Virus record (IMG/VR): IMGVR_UViG_3300044631_000551
Span: 20,439 to 84,438 of that record
Source of the DNA: a virus
Length of the DNA: 64,000 nucleotides
Direction: 5' to 3' (one strand)
Position 1 is the first letter of the stretch; every line of letters starts with the position of its first letter. Below the pieces are notes generated by a model that saw only the letters and a program-made list of their open reading frames with translations, searched no databases and was not told the origin of the DNA. The position numbers and the translations under genes were made by a program. Shown in pieces: positions 44,521 through 52,187 of this stretch.

Positions 44521-44567
44521 CAGTCTTCTCCTCTTTCTTTTTCTTTCCGTCGGTCTCTAACAAAAAT

Positions 44568-44858
44568 TCAAGTGTCAGTATTTTTATCAGACTTAGGCTT
44601 ATGCTTATTCGCATGTTTCTCTTCCTCTTTCATTTGTAGGACAACGCTGACTTTTTGTTGCAATCTAATTAAGTCATTATCTAACATACGAATACGGTCA
44701 ATCAATGCAATTAAGATACCGCTGGTTTGTCCAATCAACGGTGTTAATTCTTTTGTAACAAAGCTGTAAATAAAGAATACGAAATATCCCATCCCGACTG
44801 CAGCGACGATAGGAAAACCATATTGTTTAATCAACTCAATGACTACATCAGGATTCAT
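44568..44858 (-). CDS. Holin-like membrane protein, copy B (96 aa)
   Basis: One hydrophobic segment lies at residues 14-34 (FPIVAAVGMGYFVFFIYSFV). A conserved-looking amphipathic helix follows (GILIALIDRIRMLDNDLIRL), then a short hydrophilic Lys-rich tail. It is clearly paralogous to the 95-aa protein at 45022-45309 (GFPI-A-A segment, II-ALD-R-x-x-MxxDxIR). Its position beside the endolysin and late promoter supports a holin or antiholin. ATGA overlap links it to the upstream 55-aa gene. Confidence 0.65.
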   Translation of the reverse strand: MNPDVVIELIKQYGFPIVAAVGMGYFVFFIYSFVTKELTPLIGQTSGILIALIDRIRMLDNDLIRLQQKVSVVLQMKEEEKHANKHKPKSDKNTDT

Positions 44859-45022
44859 TTTGTTTCTCTAAGCGTAGCAATATATTTTTTATCTGATACC
44901 ATATTGCTAAGTGTATCAGCTGTTCTTCTTAGGAACATACTTTCAGTGGTTATGCCATCTTCATTTTCCATAATTCTTGCATAATCATGCATTATAGTAA
45001 TTAAGTCTTCTAGTGTTGACAT
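44855..45022 (-). CDS. Small soluble protein between the holin-like paralogues (55 aa)
   Basis: Starts at an ATG overlapping the stop of the upstream holin-like gene (TAATG) and ends in ATGA overlap with the next gene. The product (TLEDLITIMHDYARIMENED ... FLRRTADTLSNMV) is helical and acidic-to-neutral with no membrane segment. The tight coupling shows a true gene; a regulator of lysis timing is possible but not shown. Confidence 0.65.
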   Translation of the reverse strand: MSTLEDLITIMHDYARIMENEDGITTESMFLRRTADTLSNMVSDKKYIATLRETK

Positions 45023-45309
45023 TAGTCTCTCCTTGCGTCGTTTTTACCGTCTGCCCGAGCCAGTCTATCGAGATCTGGTCTTAGACCTAGCGCAGAACTA
45101 ACAACCGCATCAACTCGGATGATATCATGATTCATGGTTTTCACACGATTATCTAATGCGATGATTATACCCTGCAACCCTTGGATCTGTTTTACCACAC
45201 CAGTCAATATGAACTTAATTACGAAATAGACAAACACGCCAGCAGCCATAGCTGCAGCGATAGGAAATCCAACTTCGGCAATTATCTTAAATATAGCGTC
45301 GTAGCTCAT
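45022..45309 (-). CDS. Holin-like membrane protein, copy A (95 aa)
   Basis: A membrane segment at residues 13-35 (GFPIAAAMAAGVFVYFVIKF) is followed by an amphipathic helix (GLQGIIIALDNRVKTMNHDI) and a charged C-terminus (DLDRLARADGKNDARRD). This topology and size match class III or single-span phage holins. It is the first gene after the minus-strand late promoter and lies back to back with the endolysin gene. Confidence 0.65.
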   Translation of the reverse strand: MSYDAIFKIIAEVGFPIAAAMAAGVFVYFVIKFILTGVVKQIQGLQGIIIALDNRVKTMNHDIIRVDAVVSSALGLRPDLDRLARADGKNDARRD

Positions 45310-45331
45310 ATAATCTCTCTCATAGTCAGTC

Positions 45332-45343
45332 TATTTATAAATA
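45332..45343. promoter_or_regulatory. Overlapping divergent T4-type late promoters in a palindrome
   Basis: The 12-base palindrome TATTTATAAATA contains a perfect TATAAATA on the plus strand (45336-45343) and on the minus strand (45339-45332). It serves the endolysin (53 bases to its ATG) and the holin/curli/cyclase operon (23 bases to its ATG). Confidence 0.85.
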
Positions 45344-45395
45344 GGCTGACGTGGTTTAATCCTTACATTATAACAATATTAACAAAGGAGCAGTC

Positions 45396-46010
45396 ATGAG
45401 TTTAGTTGCATTACAAAAGAAAATCGGTGTTACCGCTGACGGTGCATTTGGTCCAGGAACATTAAAAGCTGCGATGGCATTCTATAAGATGTCACCAGTT
45501 CGCGCTGCGCATTTCTTCGCGCAGACTGCCCATGAGTCAGGTAATTTCAAAGCATTCTCTGAAAACCTAAACTACTCGGCAGATGGCTTAACCAAAATCT
45601 TCGGCAAATACTTCGACGCTGCAGCTGCAGCAAAAGCTGCGCGCAATCCAGAAAAGATTGCTAACAGAGTTTATGCTAATCGTATGGGCAATGGAAACGA
45701 AGCTTCGGGCGATGGCTGGAAGTATCGTGGACGTGGTGCTCTTCAGTTGACTGGTAAAGAAAACTATAAAGCATTCGCTGATTATCTAAAGAAGCCAGAA
45801 ATCATGGACAACCCAGACTTGGTTGCTACCGAGTACTCGTTTGAATCCGCGATCTTCTTCTTTGAAAAGAATAAACTATGGGCTATTTGTGACCAAGGTG
45901 TCGGCGACGCAGCGATTACCGCATTGACAAAAAGAATCAATGGCGGTACTCACGGTCTTGACGATAGAAAAGAGAAAACCAAAAAGTTCGCCGCAATGGT
46001 GGGCGCATAA
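45396..46010 (+). CDS. GH19 chitinase-like endolysin (204 aa)
   Basis: Residues 38-60 (HFFAQTAHESGNFKAFSENLN) hold the GH19 catalytic Glu47; NYSADGLTKIFGKYF, GWKYRGRGALQLTGKENYKA and LWAICDQGVGDAAITALTKR complete the family pattern. The first 20 residues (KKIGVTADGAFGPGTLKAAM) look like half of a peptidoglycan-binding repeat. It would cut the sugar backbone of peptidoglycan after holin opening. AAAGGAGC precedes the ATG. Confidence 0.92.
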   Translation: MSLVALQKKIGVTADGAFGPGTLKAAMAFYKMSPVRAAHFFAQTAHESGNFKAFSENLNYSADGLTKIFGKYFDAAAAAKAARNPEKIANRVYANRMGNGNEASGDGWKYRGRGALQLTGKENYKAFADYLKKPEIMDNPDLVATEYSFESAIFFFEKNKLWAICDQGVGDAAITALTKRINGGTHGLDDRKEKTKKFAAMVGA

Positions 46011-46020
46011 GGAGTAATCT

Positions 46021-46110
46021 ATGGAAAAGGTAACAGCATTCGTTTTAGCTTATAAAAAAGAAATCGTTCTACTAGTCGTCGGCTTTGTTCTCGGCGCAGT
46101 TATTCTTTAA
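46021..46110 (+). CDS. Single-span membrane peptide after the endolysin (29 aa)
   Basis: GGAG lies 6 bases before the ATG. The product has a hydrophobic helix (IVLLVVGFVLGAVIL) after a short charged start. It sits 10 bases downstream of the endolysin and converges with the glycosyltransferase gene. It could act in lysis, but it is far too small for a spanin. Confidence 0.6.
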   Translation: MEKVTAFVLAYKKEIVLLVVGFVLGAVIL

Positions 46111-47078
46111 GATTTCAATGTAATAAACTTGGAAGCTGGCGTGCTGGCTTTCAAACCCTCAAGGAGAGCTTGCCATTGGTAGGCTCTCCTTTTCCAATTA
46201 AAGCGCAGGTCGGCATATGCTTTAACATAGTTGGCTTCTTCAACGTGCCTACCAGCCTTTACATCTTCAATAGTTTCATCTAGAATTGCTAGATGACGAC
46301 CAGCGTGTTCATTAACATCCTCGTGCCATCCGTACATTCTGGTTAATGCGCCAGAAGTGTCGTAGAGTGCACCATAGTTAGGATGAATACAGATTACACC
46401 TGCACTCATCGCTTCAATAAGAGAGATGCACGACGATTCAACCCAGATGTTTGGATAAGCAAAAATATCGGCATCCTGCAGGGCTGCGCGTATTTCTGTA
46501 TTCGGAACCGACCCATGATAGTTAATCTTCGGGTGATTCTTGCATCGTTCAAACAAGGCTTCATACTGTGCGTCACGTTCGCCCCATCCATAAATCTTGA
46601 ATGACGAATAAACATCCAGTTGAATGTTGTCGTGCTTCTCGCATAACTTTTCAAAAACAGGAACTAGAAGTTCCAGACCACGATGCGGTGTGGTGTGATA
46701 GATAATACGAACGATACCATCAGTTCTAGATGGTTTCGGTTTGTACTCGATTGGTTCGATCGCGTTCTCTAAAACAGAAGAACGATGATAAGGAACACCA
46801 AGATACTTGTTAAACATATCAGCTTGCCAATTCGAGTTATACACGATGTGGTCAAACTGTTGCCATGTTTCTTTTAGGTGAGTCGCCGCAGGATCCCAAG
46901 GTAGATCCTGATGCCAATAGATTTTAATTTTGTTTGGATCTAGATCCTCGTGCACGCGCGAGATGAAGATTTGAAAATTATCCAGCAATCCTTCTGGCAT
47001 TCTTGAAGCAAGCGCGTGCTTCATCAGCTCTGTGCCACCCATAGCGTTTGGTGCAATTTTATCTTCAGCGAATCCCAC
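46107..47078 (-). CDS. Glycosyltransferase, GT4-like (323 aa)
   Basis: The GT-B C-terminal signature is visible: IVRIIYHTTPHRGLELLVPV, INYHGSVPNTEIRAALQDAD, IFAYPNIWVESSCISLIEAM with the E-x7-E site, and SAGVICIHPNYGAL. It transfers a sugar from a nucleotide donor. I prefer the GTG at 47078 because GGAGAG lies 7 bases upstream; a TTG at 47108 has no SD. It overlaps the epimerase gene by 14 bases. Acceptor could be host O-antigen or a virion protein. Confidence 0.85.
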   Translation of the reverse strand: MGFAEDKIAPNAMGGTELMKHALASRMPEGLLDNFQIFISRVHEDLDPNKIKIYWHQDLPWDPAATHLKETWQQFDHIVYNSNWQADMFNKYLGVPYHRSSVLENAIEPIEYKPKPSRTDGIVRIIYHTTPHRGLELLVPVFEKLCEKHDNIQLDVYSSFKIYGWGERDAQYEALFERCKNHPKINYHGSVPNTEIRAALQDADIFAYPNIWVESSCISLIEAMSAGVICIHPNYGALYDTSGALTRMYGWHEDVNEHAGRHLAILDETIEDVKAGRHVEEANYVKAYADLRFNWKRRAYQWQALLEGLKASTPASKFITLKS

Positions 47079-47931
47079 AATTATCTCTCCATTCTGTAAC
47101 CCATTCAATCACTTCTCGGTTGGCTGACCAACCAGGAACATTTGGTTCTTTACACATTACAAACGCAACTTCATAATCGCGCGGTTTAGCGTGATAGTAT
47201 TTGTGTCTAAATGCCTTTGCGACTTCTAGGATCTGCGTCGCCTTTCCTGTACCGATATGATAGGTCTTGCCCTCGCTCGGTAGATTTCCTACGATGTGTA
47301 GTGCGTCAATAGTATCATCGATGTGAGTAAAGTCGCGCGCTTGTGCGCCAGTACCGTAAACCACTAGCATCTCATCCTTCTCGTACAAGTCAATATACTT
47401 GCGGATGATGGTGGTGTAATCGCCGAGCAGACTTTCGCGCTTCGAGCCGAATACGTTGTAGAACTTAACTACGTCGAAGTTTAGAGCGAAGTGACGGCGA
47501 TATAGCTGAAGCATCTCATCACAGACTACCTTTGAGAAGGTGTATGGGTTGTTTAGCTTGTCAGCGAATTCGGTGGTCGACGAGGAAGCAAAAATTAGTT
47601 TTGTTTTCGGATTGGTCTTCTTAATATACTCACAGACCGCAACAGTTGAGTTGTAGTTGTTGAGCAGGGTTTCTTCGCAATATTCGAACGAACGAGCGAT
47701 ACGAGCGCAGTTAGCGAAGTGAAAGATAATATCAAATTCTTCGTCACTAGCTTTGAAGAAAGTTTCTACATCCTGAATCAAAGTGACAGCATGTTTGTTG
47801 ATATTAAACAAATCACCAGTGGAAAGATTATCCACTACGGTGACATCATTATGCTCGACTAAACTATCAACTAGATGCGATCCTACGAATCCTAGACCGC
47901 CTGTTACCAAAATCTTTTTGTTCTTAATCAT
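47065..47931 (-). CDS. NAD-dependent nucleotide-sugar epimerase/dehydratase (288 aa)
   Basis: Short-chain extended-SDR: GGLGFVGSH nucleotide-binding loop (residues 11-19), DNLSTGD as in UDP-glucose 4-epimerases, HFANCAR, ASSSTTEF and the catalytic Y-x3-K in NPYTFSKVVCDE. The C-terminal GKTYHIGTGKAT segment is also typical. It would supply a modified sugar donor to the glycosyltransferases around it. Confidence 0.9.
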   Translation of the reverse strand: MIKNKKILVTGGLGFVGSHLVDSLVEHNDVTVVDNLSTGDLFNINKHAVTLIQDVETFFKASDEEFDIIFHFANCARIARSFEYCEETLLNNYNSTVAVCEYIKKTNPKTKLIFASSSTTEFADKLNNPYTFSKVVCDEMLQLYRRHFALNFDVVKFYNVFGSKRESLLGDYTTIIRKYIDLYEKDEMLVVYGTGAQARDFTHIDDTIDALHIVGNLPSEGKTYHIGTGKATQILEVAKAFRHKYYHAKPRDYEVAFVMCKEPNVPGWSANREVIEWVTEWRDNCGIR

Positions 47932-47932
47932 A

Positions 47933-48202
47933 TTATTCTGCCAAGAAAGTCTGTTCGGGTAGATATTGTTCTTTGATAGTGTTCCAGTTCTTTACTAGGT
48001 CGTCGTATCCGCCAATCAAATTACCATTGATTAAGATTTGCGGGACAGTGCGAGCATTTGGTGCTGCTTCAAGCAACTCTTCGCGCGTAGCGTTTACGCC
48101 AACCATCTTTTCTTCAAAAGTATATCCCTTTGATGAAAGAAACTGTTTTGCCGATACGCAGTATGGGCAGTTTGTTTTGCTAAAAATTACAATGTTTTTC
48201 AT
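47933..48202 (-). CDS. grx: Glutaredoxin (89 aa)
   Basis: Active site CPYC at residues 12-15, cis-Pro in RTVPQILING and the GGYDDL glutathione-site motif near residue 65 identify a classical dithiol glutaredoxin of standard length. T4-like phages carry NrdC/Grx as reductant for ribonucleotide reductase. A second, divergent copy is 2 bases upstream. Confidence 0.93.
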   Translation of the reverse strand: MKNIVIFSKTNCPYCVSAKQFLSSKGYTFEEKMVGVNATREELLEAAPNARTVPQILINGNLIGGYDDLVKNWNTIKEQYLPEQTFLAE

Positions 48203-48204
48203 AA

Positions 48205-48426
48205 TTAATCCTTAAAGTTTTCGTTTACCCATTCAGAGCTACCGATGTATTCTCCATTAATAAAGATACAAGGCAATGCTCTTTTCCCTGTTGCTTGTTC
48301 AAGTTCTGGGATGCTAAAATCCTTGAACACTTTCTTTTCTGTAAATTCTATATTATGCTTTTGTAATATTTCTTTGGTAATGATACAAGCAGGGCAAGAA
48401 TCCATAGTCCATATTTCGTATTTCAC
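48205..48426 (-). CDS. Glutaredoxin-like protein with CPAC site (73 aa)
   Basis: A short thioredoxin fold with CPAC at residues 11-14, cis-Pro in RALPCIFING and GSSEWVNENF in place of the usual GGxDD. It has an extra Cys (LPCIF) next to the cis-Pro. It resembles NrdH/Grx-like proteins of phages. It overlaps the GT29-like gene by 4 bases and precedes the CPYC glutaredoxin, so the two are co-expressed. Confidence 0.85.
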   Translation of the reverse strand: MKYEIWTMDSCPACIITKEILQKHNIEFTEKKVFKDFSIPELEQATGKRALPCIFINGEYIGSSEWVNENFKD

Positions 48427-49211
48427 TTTGGTATTGCTCCTGGTCTATACTTGTTAATCAGTTTAGTTGATACTTCCGAGGGAAGATTAGTATTCATCGG
48501 ATGGATGAACATTTTGTTTTCTGATTCACTAACCCTCTTTAATATGTAGTCCTTTTCTTTATCGGCTCCATGTGGGTTGTGTTCATGATTATCCATAGGA
48601 ATAGGAACATGCCAACTGTATATTTGTTTTTGTTTTCCGCCGAGTTCAAACTTCAAAATTGACTCAAAGAAATCAAACCCAACAAAATCTAATTGAGATT
48701 GCGTTTGTATAATTTTATCGAAATAAAGAAAACACATTGTACCCTGAGATATTCTGGGTGCTTTCTTCCACTCTGTGTGTTTTGGAGGAGAATAAATCTC
48801 TGAGATCAATTTCTTATGGAGATCAGAATCACCAAGAATAAAATAATCTTTATAGATTTGAAATCTATTCGTGGCCATGCAAGATGGAAACATCAGAGAT
48901 GTTGCTTTCGGATCATACAACCCTATCTGCGTGTAATTAAATATCTTGAACCTAGCATCTTTCCATGATTGGAACATACTTGCGCGCAAGCTACCGAAGA
49001 ACCAAACATCAGTTTTGGTTCCTAGATGTTTCTTTGTTTCGGCTGTGGGAATACCCTTACCAAATCTAACAACCACATCATAGCTGTCAATTAAGTCGCC
49101 ATACTCATGATTGAAAAGGGAAGCTGCATTACCAACCAGCAATACACGTTTCCCTTTACAATATTCTCTTAGTTTGGCAGTAGACCTGTCATTCAGTTCT
49201 TGGTTGAACAT
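48423..49211 (-). CDS. GT29 (sialyltransferase)-like protein (262 aa)
   Basis: The N-terminal KRVLLVGNAASLFNHEYGDL followed by YDVVVRFGKGIP resembles the L-sialylmotif region of GT29-like proteins (VGNG/NxS... IDxxDxVxRxN). TKTDVWFFGSL and QGTMCFLYFDKI are later motif-like blocks. The donor is probably CMP-linked sugar, but no CMP-sugar synthase is in the window. The protein is soluble. It overlaps the GT8-like gene by 23 bases. Confidence 0.7.
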   Translation of the reverse strand: MFNQELNDRSTAKLREYCKGKRVLLVGNAASLFNHEYGDLIDSYDVVVRFGKGIPTAETKKHLGTKTDVWFFGSLRASMFQSWKDARFKIFNYTQIGLYDPKATSLMFPSCMATNRFQIYKDYFILGDSDLHKKLISEIYSPPKHTEWKKAPRISQGTMCFLYFDKIIQTQSQLDFVGFDFFESILKFELGGKQKQIYSWHVPIPMDNHEHNPHGADKEKDYILKRVSESENKMFIHPMNTNLPSEVSTKLINKYRPGAIPK

Positions 49212-49872
49212 ATTTCATAAACTCTTCTGCGAAATCGCAGTTTTCATAACCAGCGTGTAGAGGAGTTCCGTCGGTGTAGTGTAACACTTTAGGATCGATT
49301 CTGTCGTTGTAGTATCCGACCAAATAGTTATACGTCTTATCAACTTCACCTACCGATGCATCCCAAGTCCATTCTAAGCCATGAAGATAACTGGCAGGTG
49401 CTTCTGAAACAACTTCTGGTGTAAGAGCGCGAGTCTTAGGATGTTCGCAATTAAACAACATCATAGATGACCAGTTCTTCTTAGGATACCATACTTGCTT
49501 CTTACCATTCATCTTCTCGTCTTTGAGTTGTTCGGGCGAGATGTTGTGTTTGACGACCGTGACTGCGTCGAGCGGGTCAACTCTTTGGAGAAGTTCCCGA
49601 GGTGAGCAACGCCAGATAAAATCAGAGTCGCAAAATAATGCATATCCATAATATCCTTTTAGATATGGTGTAAGGAATCGTGTGAATGCGAACTCGGTTG
49701 ATTCATACTCATGGTCTTTGCGCCAGTATAATCCGCGCTCTAATAAATCAGAACGCTTAATGTATTCTACATGAACAGTAGTATCTTGTGCGACGATAGA
49801 TCTACGACACGCGTGTGCTGCTGCGTCTTGTGATGAATCATAACCTATGAATACTGTAAAGTCTTGTTTCAT
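49189..49872 (-). CDS. GT8-like glycosyltransferase (227 aa)
   Basis: GT-A features: FIGYDSSQDAAAHACRRSI at the N-terminus, FTRFLTPYLKGYYGYALFCD followed by the DSD metal motif at about residues 82-84, and LHYTDGTPLH near the C-terminus. This combination fits GT8/phage glycosyltransferases. It is coupled to the methyltransferase upstream by a 4-base overlap. Confidence 0.75.
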   Translation of the reverse strand: MKQDFTVFIGYDSSQDAAAHACRRSIVAQDTTVHVEYIKRSDLLERGLYWRKDHEYESTEFAFTRFLTPYLKGYYGYALFCDSDFIWRCSPRELLQRVDPLDAVTVVKHNISPEQLKDEKMNGKKQVWYPKKNWSSMMLFNCEHPKTRALTPEVVSEAPASYLHGLEWTWDASVGEVDKTYNYLVGYYNDRIDPKVLHYTDGTPLHAGYENCDFAEEFMKYVQPRTE

Positions 49873-50513
49873 CTTCTTTTACCGATTAGGGTATCAACGC
49901 GAGGTTCGCGAGTGTCTTCAGTATGAACTAAAACATAATTACGCTTGCATATTGCTTCAATCTTCTCTTTCCACCAATCCATACTACGAATTGTGCAGTG
50001 TAGATTCTCGCCATCTGTAAATGCTTTTACAGCTGGATTACCAGAGATTGCTAACATAACTACACCATCTTCTTTACAGAAGGAAGCAATATCAGCTAAT
50101 ACGGTATCAACATCTTCTTCTGGAATATGTTCCATAACGTCTGCGCAACCAACTACATCAAACTGCCAGCCTTGTGGTGGTTTAGCAGCGAATGGTGGCC
50201 AGCAAGGATCGTAGAGATAAATGCTTTGAATTTGAATAGGGAGATGACCCCATAAACCATTGGTGTATGATTCAAACGGACGCCATGGCATGTTACCCTT
50301 ACCGCAACCATAATCTAACAGAGTAAGTGCTCTGCCTTTTTCTTCTGAGATGCGCTTTACGTGTTTTGGAAATTTGCGTAGAAACTGAATTCCTGAAAAC
50401 AATTCTTTTGCTTCACCGACTTTAATAAGACTGCCTGTTGACGCTGAACGGAAATCATCCTTACCAGTATGAAGTCCTTCGTAGCGTTTAATATATTCAT
50501 CTAATCTTGACAT
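49869..50513 (-). CDS. Class I SAM-dependent methyltransferase (214 aa)
   Basis: Motif I TLLDYGCGKGNMPW binds SAM; VVGCADVMEHIPEEDVDTVL is the motif typical of UbiG/sugar-type methyltransferases. The ATG at 50513 has GGAAC upstream; the frame extends 10 codons further. In the glycan island it may methylate sugars or a nucleotide-sugar intermediate. Confidence 0.82.
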   Translation of the reverse strand: MSRLDEYIKRYEGLHTGKDDFRSASTGSLIKVGEAKELFSGIQFLRKFPKHVKRISEEKGRALTLLDYGCGKGNMPWRPFESYTNGLWGHLPIQIQSIYLYDPCWPPFAAKPPQGWQFDVVGCADVMEHIPEEDVDTVLADIASFCKEDGVVMLAISGNPAVKAFTDGENLHCTIRSMDWWKEKIEAICKRNYVLVHTEDTREPRVDTLIGKRR

Positions 50514-50515
50514 GT

Positions 50516-50701
50516 TTAATATGTTCCTTTTGTTTTGAACCAATCACCCTTCAGCTGGAAGGAGCCACTACTACTTATAATCTCGTTTCTAGGATATTCT
50601 TTTCCGCAGACTGGACATTGCTGAAGCTGGTCAGAGTCAGACATCTTAACCAGTCGTTCAAACAAACCATGTTCTTCGCATGTATATTCGTAAATTGCCA
50701 T
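50516..50701 (-). CDS. FmdB-like zinc-ribbon protein (61 aa)
   Basis: MAIYEYTCEEHGLFERLVKM followed by QQCPVCG and SSSGSFQLKGDWFKTKGTY matches the FmdB-type regulator domain, here with one CxxC and C-x3-H. The downstream methyltransferase start follows directly. It may bind nucleic acid. The start was chosen from the family pattern; longer frames exist. Confidence 0.8.
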   Translation of the reverse strand: MAIYEYTCEEHGLFERLVKMSDSDQLQQCPVCGKEYPRNEIISSSGSFQLKGDWFKTKGTY

Positions 50702-50702
50702 A

Positions 50703-51338
50703 TCAAAATGGGATGTCGTCATAATTAAAAATACCACAGTCGCGCAGTTGCATAACTTCCATCAAGACATCGCTTACTGGGTCATGCTTAGCAAATCCTT
50801 CAATAACTTTCGGTGCTTTATCCCAAGCATCGTTGGTATAGCCATTTAACTTTTCTGGGAATGCAGTTAAATCGATTGCTGTACGCAGATCGCGGATCTT
50901 CCACCAGTGAATAGGAAATTGCTTTTGGTCGAGACCAGTCTGCTTAAACATAGAATCAAGAACCATGATGTCAAGAGTTCCACGTTGCCAAGCCCAATCT
51001 GTATCTTTATTGTAACCTTGATTTACTAGCCAAGCAGATAACTGTTCGTAGAACTGCTCGACGGTAAGATCTTCTGGTGTCGGAGATAGAATAGTTTTCA
51101 GCTGTGGCGCATAAGCAAGTTGCTCTTTCCACCACTTAACTGTGTCTGGGTCACTTGTTCTTTGATATACAGAGGATTGTTCGTCGATGCTTAGTTTGAA
51201 TGTCTTTACTCTGTGTCTTAAACTATTCAACGGAGTGTGAGAATCCTCTTTCAAGTCATAGACGAGAAACGAAGCCAATAAACAAATGCAGTTAGAATCA
51301 CTGCCAAGTGTTTCAATATCAAAGATTAGTTGCTTCAC
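50703..51338 (-). CDS. dexA: DexA-like 3-prime to 5-prime exonuclease (211 aa)
   Basis: A DEDD-superfamily exonuclease: LIFDIETLGSDSNCICLL (Asp/Glu pair), WQRGTLDIMVLDSMFKQTGL and AKHDPVSDVLMEVMQL with the last Asp and its H-x-D-x-x-x-D motif. T4 DexA (227 aa) degrades DNA 3-prime to 5-prime. It overlaps the peroxiredoxin gene by 4 bases. Confidence 0.88.
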   Translation of the reverse strand: MKQLIFDIETLGSDSNCICLLASFLVYDLKEDSHTPLNSLRHRVKTFKLSIDEQSSVYQRTSDPDTVKWWKEQLAYAPQLKTILSPTPEDLTVEQFYEQLSAWLVNQGYNKDTDWAWQRGTLDIMVLDSMFKQTGLDQKQFPIHWWKIRDLRTAIDLTAFPEKLNGYTNDAWDKAPKVIEGFAKHDPVSDVLMEVMQLRDCGIFNYDDIPF

Positions 51339-51910
51339 AGAGTGTCGCCACCGACAGAACGATTACAAGGACACAACGCACCAGTCTGAAGCGCATCAAG
51401 AACACGCAGTGTTTCTTCTGGGCTACGACCGACGCTTAAATTGTTACAGGTCACGTGCTGAATTACATTGTCTGGGTCAACGATGAACGTTGCGCGCAGA
51501 GCAACACCGTTTGAGTGAAGAACACCGAGTTGTTCGGCAAGACCAGTTCTGCGAGATTCATCGTCATACCAATCGCCACTATACATTTTCTTAGTGTCGC
51601 CGAAAGACCAGTGATTGGTTTTCTTTAGGTCTTCGTGCGCATTGCGCCATGCCAGCTTGCAGAATTCGTTGTCAGTAGAACCGACCATCAAAACAGCATC
51701 GCGATCTTCGAAGTCTTTGACAAGTTTGTCGTATGCTACGATTTCAGTAGGACATACGAATGTAAAGTCTTTCGGATAGAACACGATTACTTTCCACTTA
51801 CCAGCGAAAGATGTTTCGTTGATTTCTGCGAATGCATCATCAGGAGTAAGAACTCCTGGCTTTACACCATACACAGTAAAAGGACTTAGTTTGTATCCAA
51901 CAGTTTTCAT
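51335..51910 (-). CDS. 2-Cys peroxiredoxin, AhpC/TSA type (191 aa)
   Basis: Peroxidatic Cys53 lies in FYPKDFTFVCPTEIVAY, and a resolving Cys pair in ALCPCNRSVGG near the C-terminus. RATFIVDPDNVIQHV is the conserved strand. Full length for the family (about 190 aa). It would detoxify peroxide using thiol donors such as the two glutaredoxins encoded nearby. The start at 51910 has GGAG upstream. Peroxiredoxin genes are rare auxiliary genes in phages. Confidence 0.93.
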   Translation of the reverse strand: MKTVGYKLSPFTVYGVKPGVLTPDDAFAEINETSFAGKWKVIVFYPKDFTFVCPTEIVAYDKLVKDFEDRDAVLMVGSTDNEFCKLAWRNAHEDLKKTNHWSFGDTKKMYSGDWYDDESRRTGLAEQLGVLHSNGVALRATFIVDPDNVIQHVTCNNLSVGRSPEETLRVLDALQTGALCPCNRSVGGDTL

Positions 51911-51911
51911 A

Positions 51912-52187
51912 TTATTGCTCCATATTATCATAAATGGCAACTAGATTTTCCTCTTCGATAAAAGAGAATTCTTTGCCTTCAATTTTCACGGGAAGTGCTT
52001 TCGTCCAATTAACATAGACGATATATCCTGGCTTCACTACTGTAACATCCGGACCAACACGAATTACAGTTGCTGTGCGCGAGTCAACCAAAGTTGTGCC
52101 TTCTAGAATAAGACCACTTGTCGTAACAGCTTCTTGGCTGTTTGCTTTAATCAGAATCTGTTTCTTCAGCGGGAATAATTTGTTCAT
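51912..52187 (-). CDS. groES: GroES-like co-chaperonin (91 aa)
   Basis: MNKLFPLKKQILIKAN, TSGLILEG as the mobile-loop region, TATVIRVGPDVTVVKPGYIV and VKIEGKEFSFIEEENLVAIY follow the GroES fold and length. The phage protein probably replaces host GroES, as gp31 does in T4. No GroEL is in the window. The start at 52187 follows GAGGTAC. Confidence 0.92.
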   Translation of the reverse strand: MNKLFPLKKQILIKANSQEAVTTSGLILEGTTLVDSRTATVIRVGPDVTVVKPGYIVYVNWTKALPVKIEGKEFSFIEEENLVAIYDNMEQ

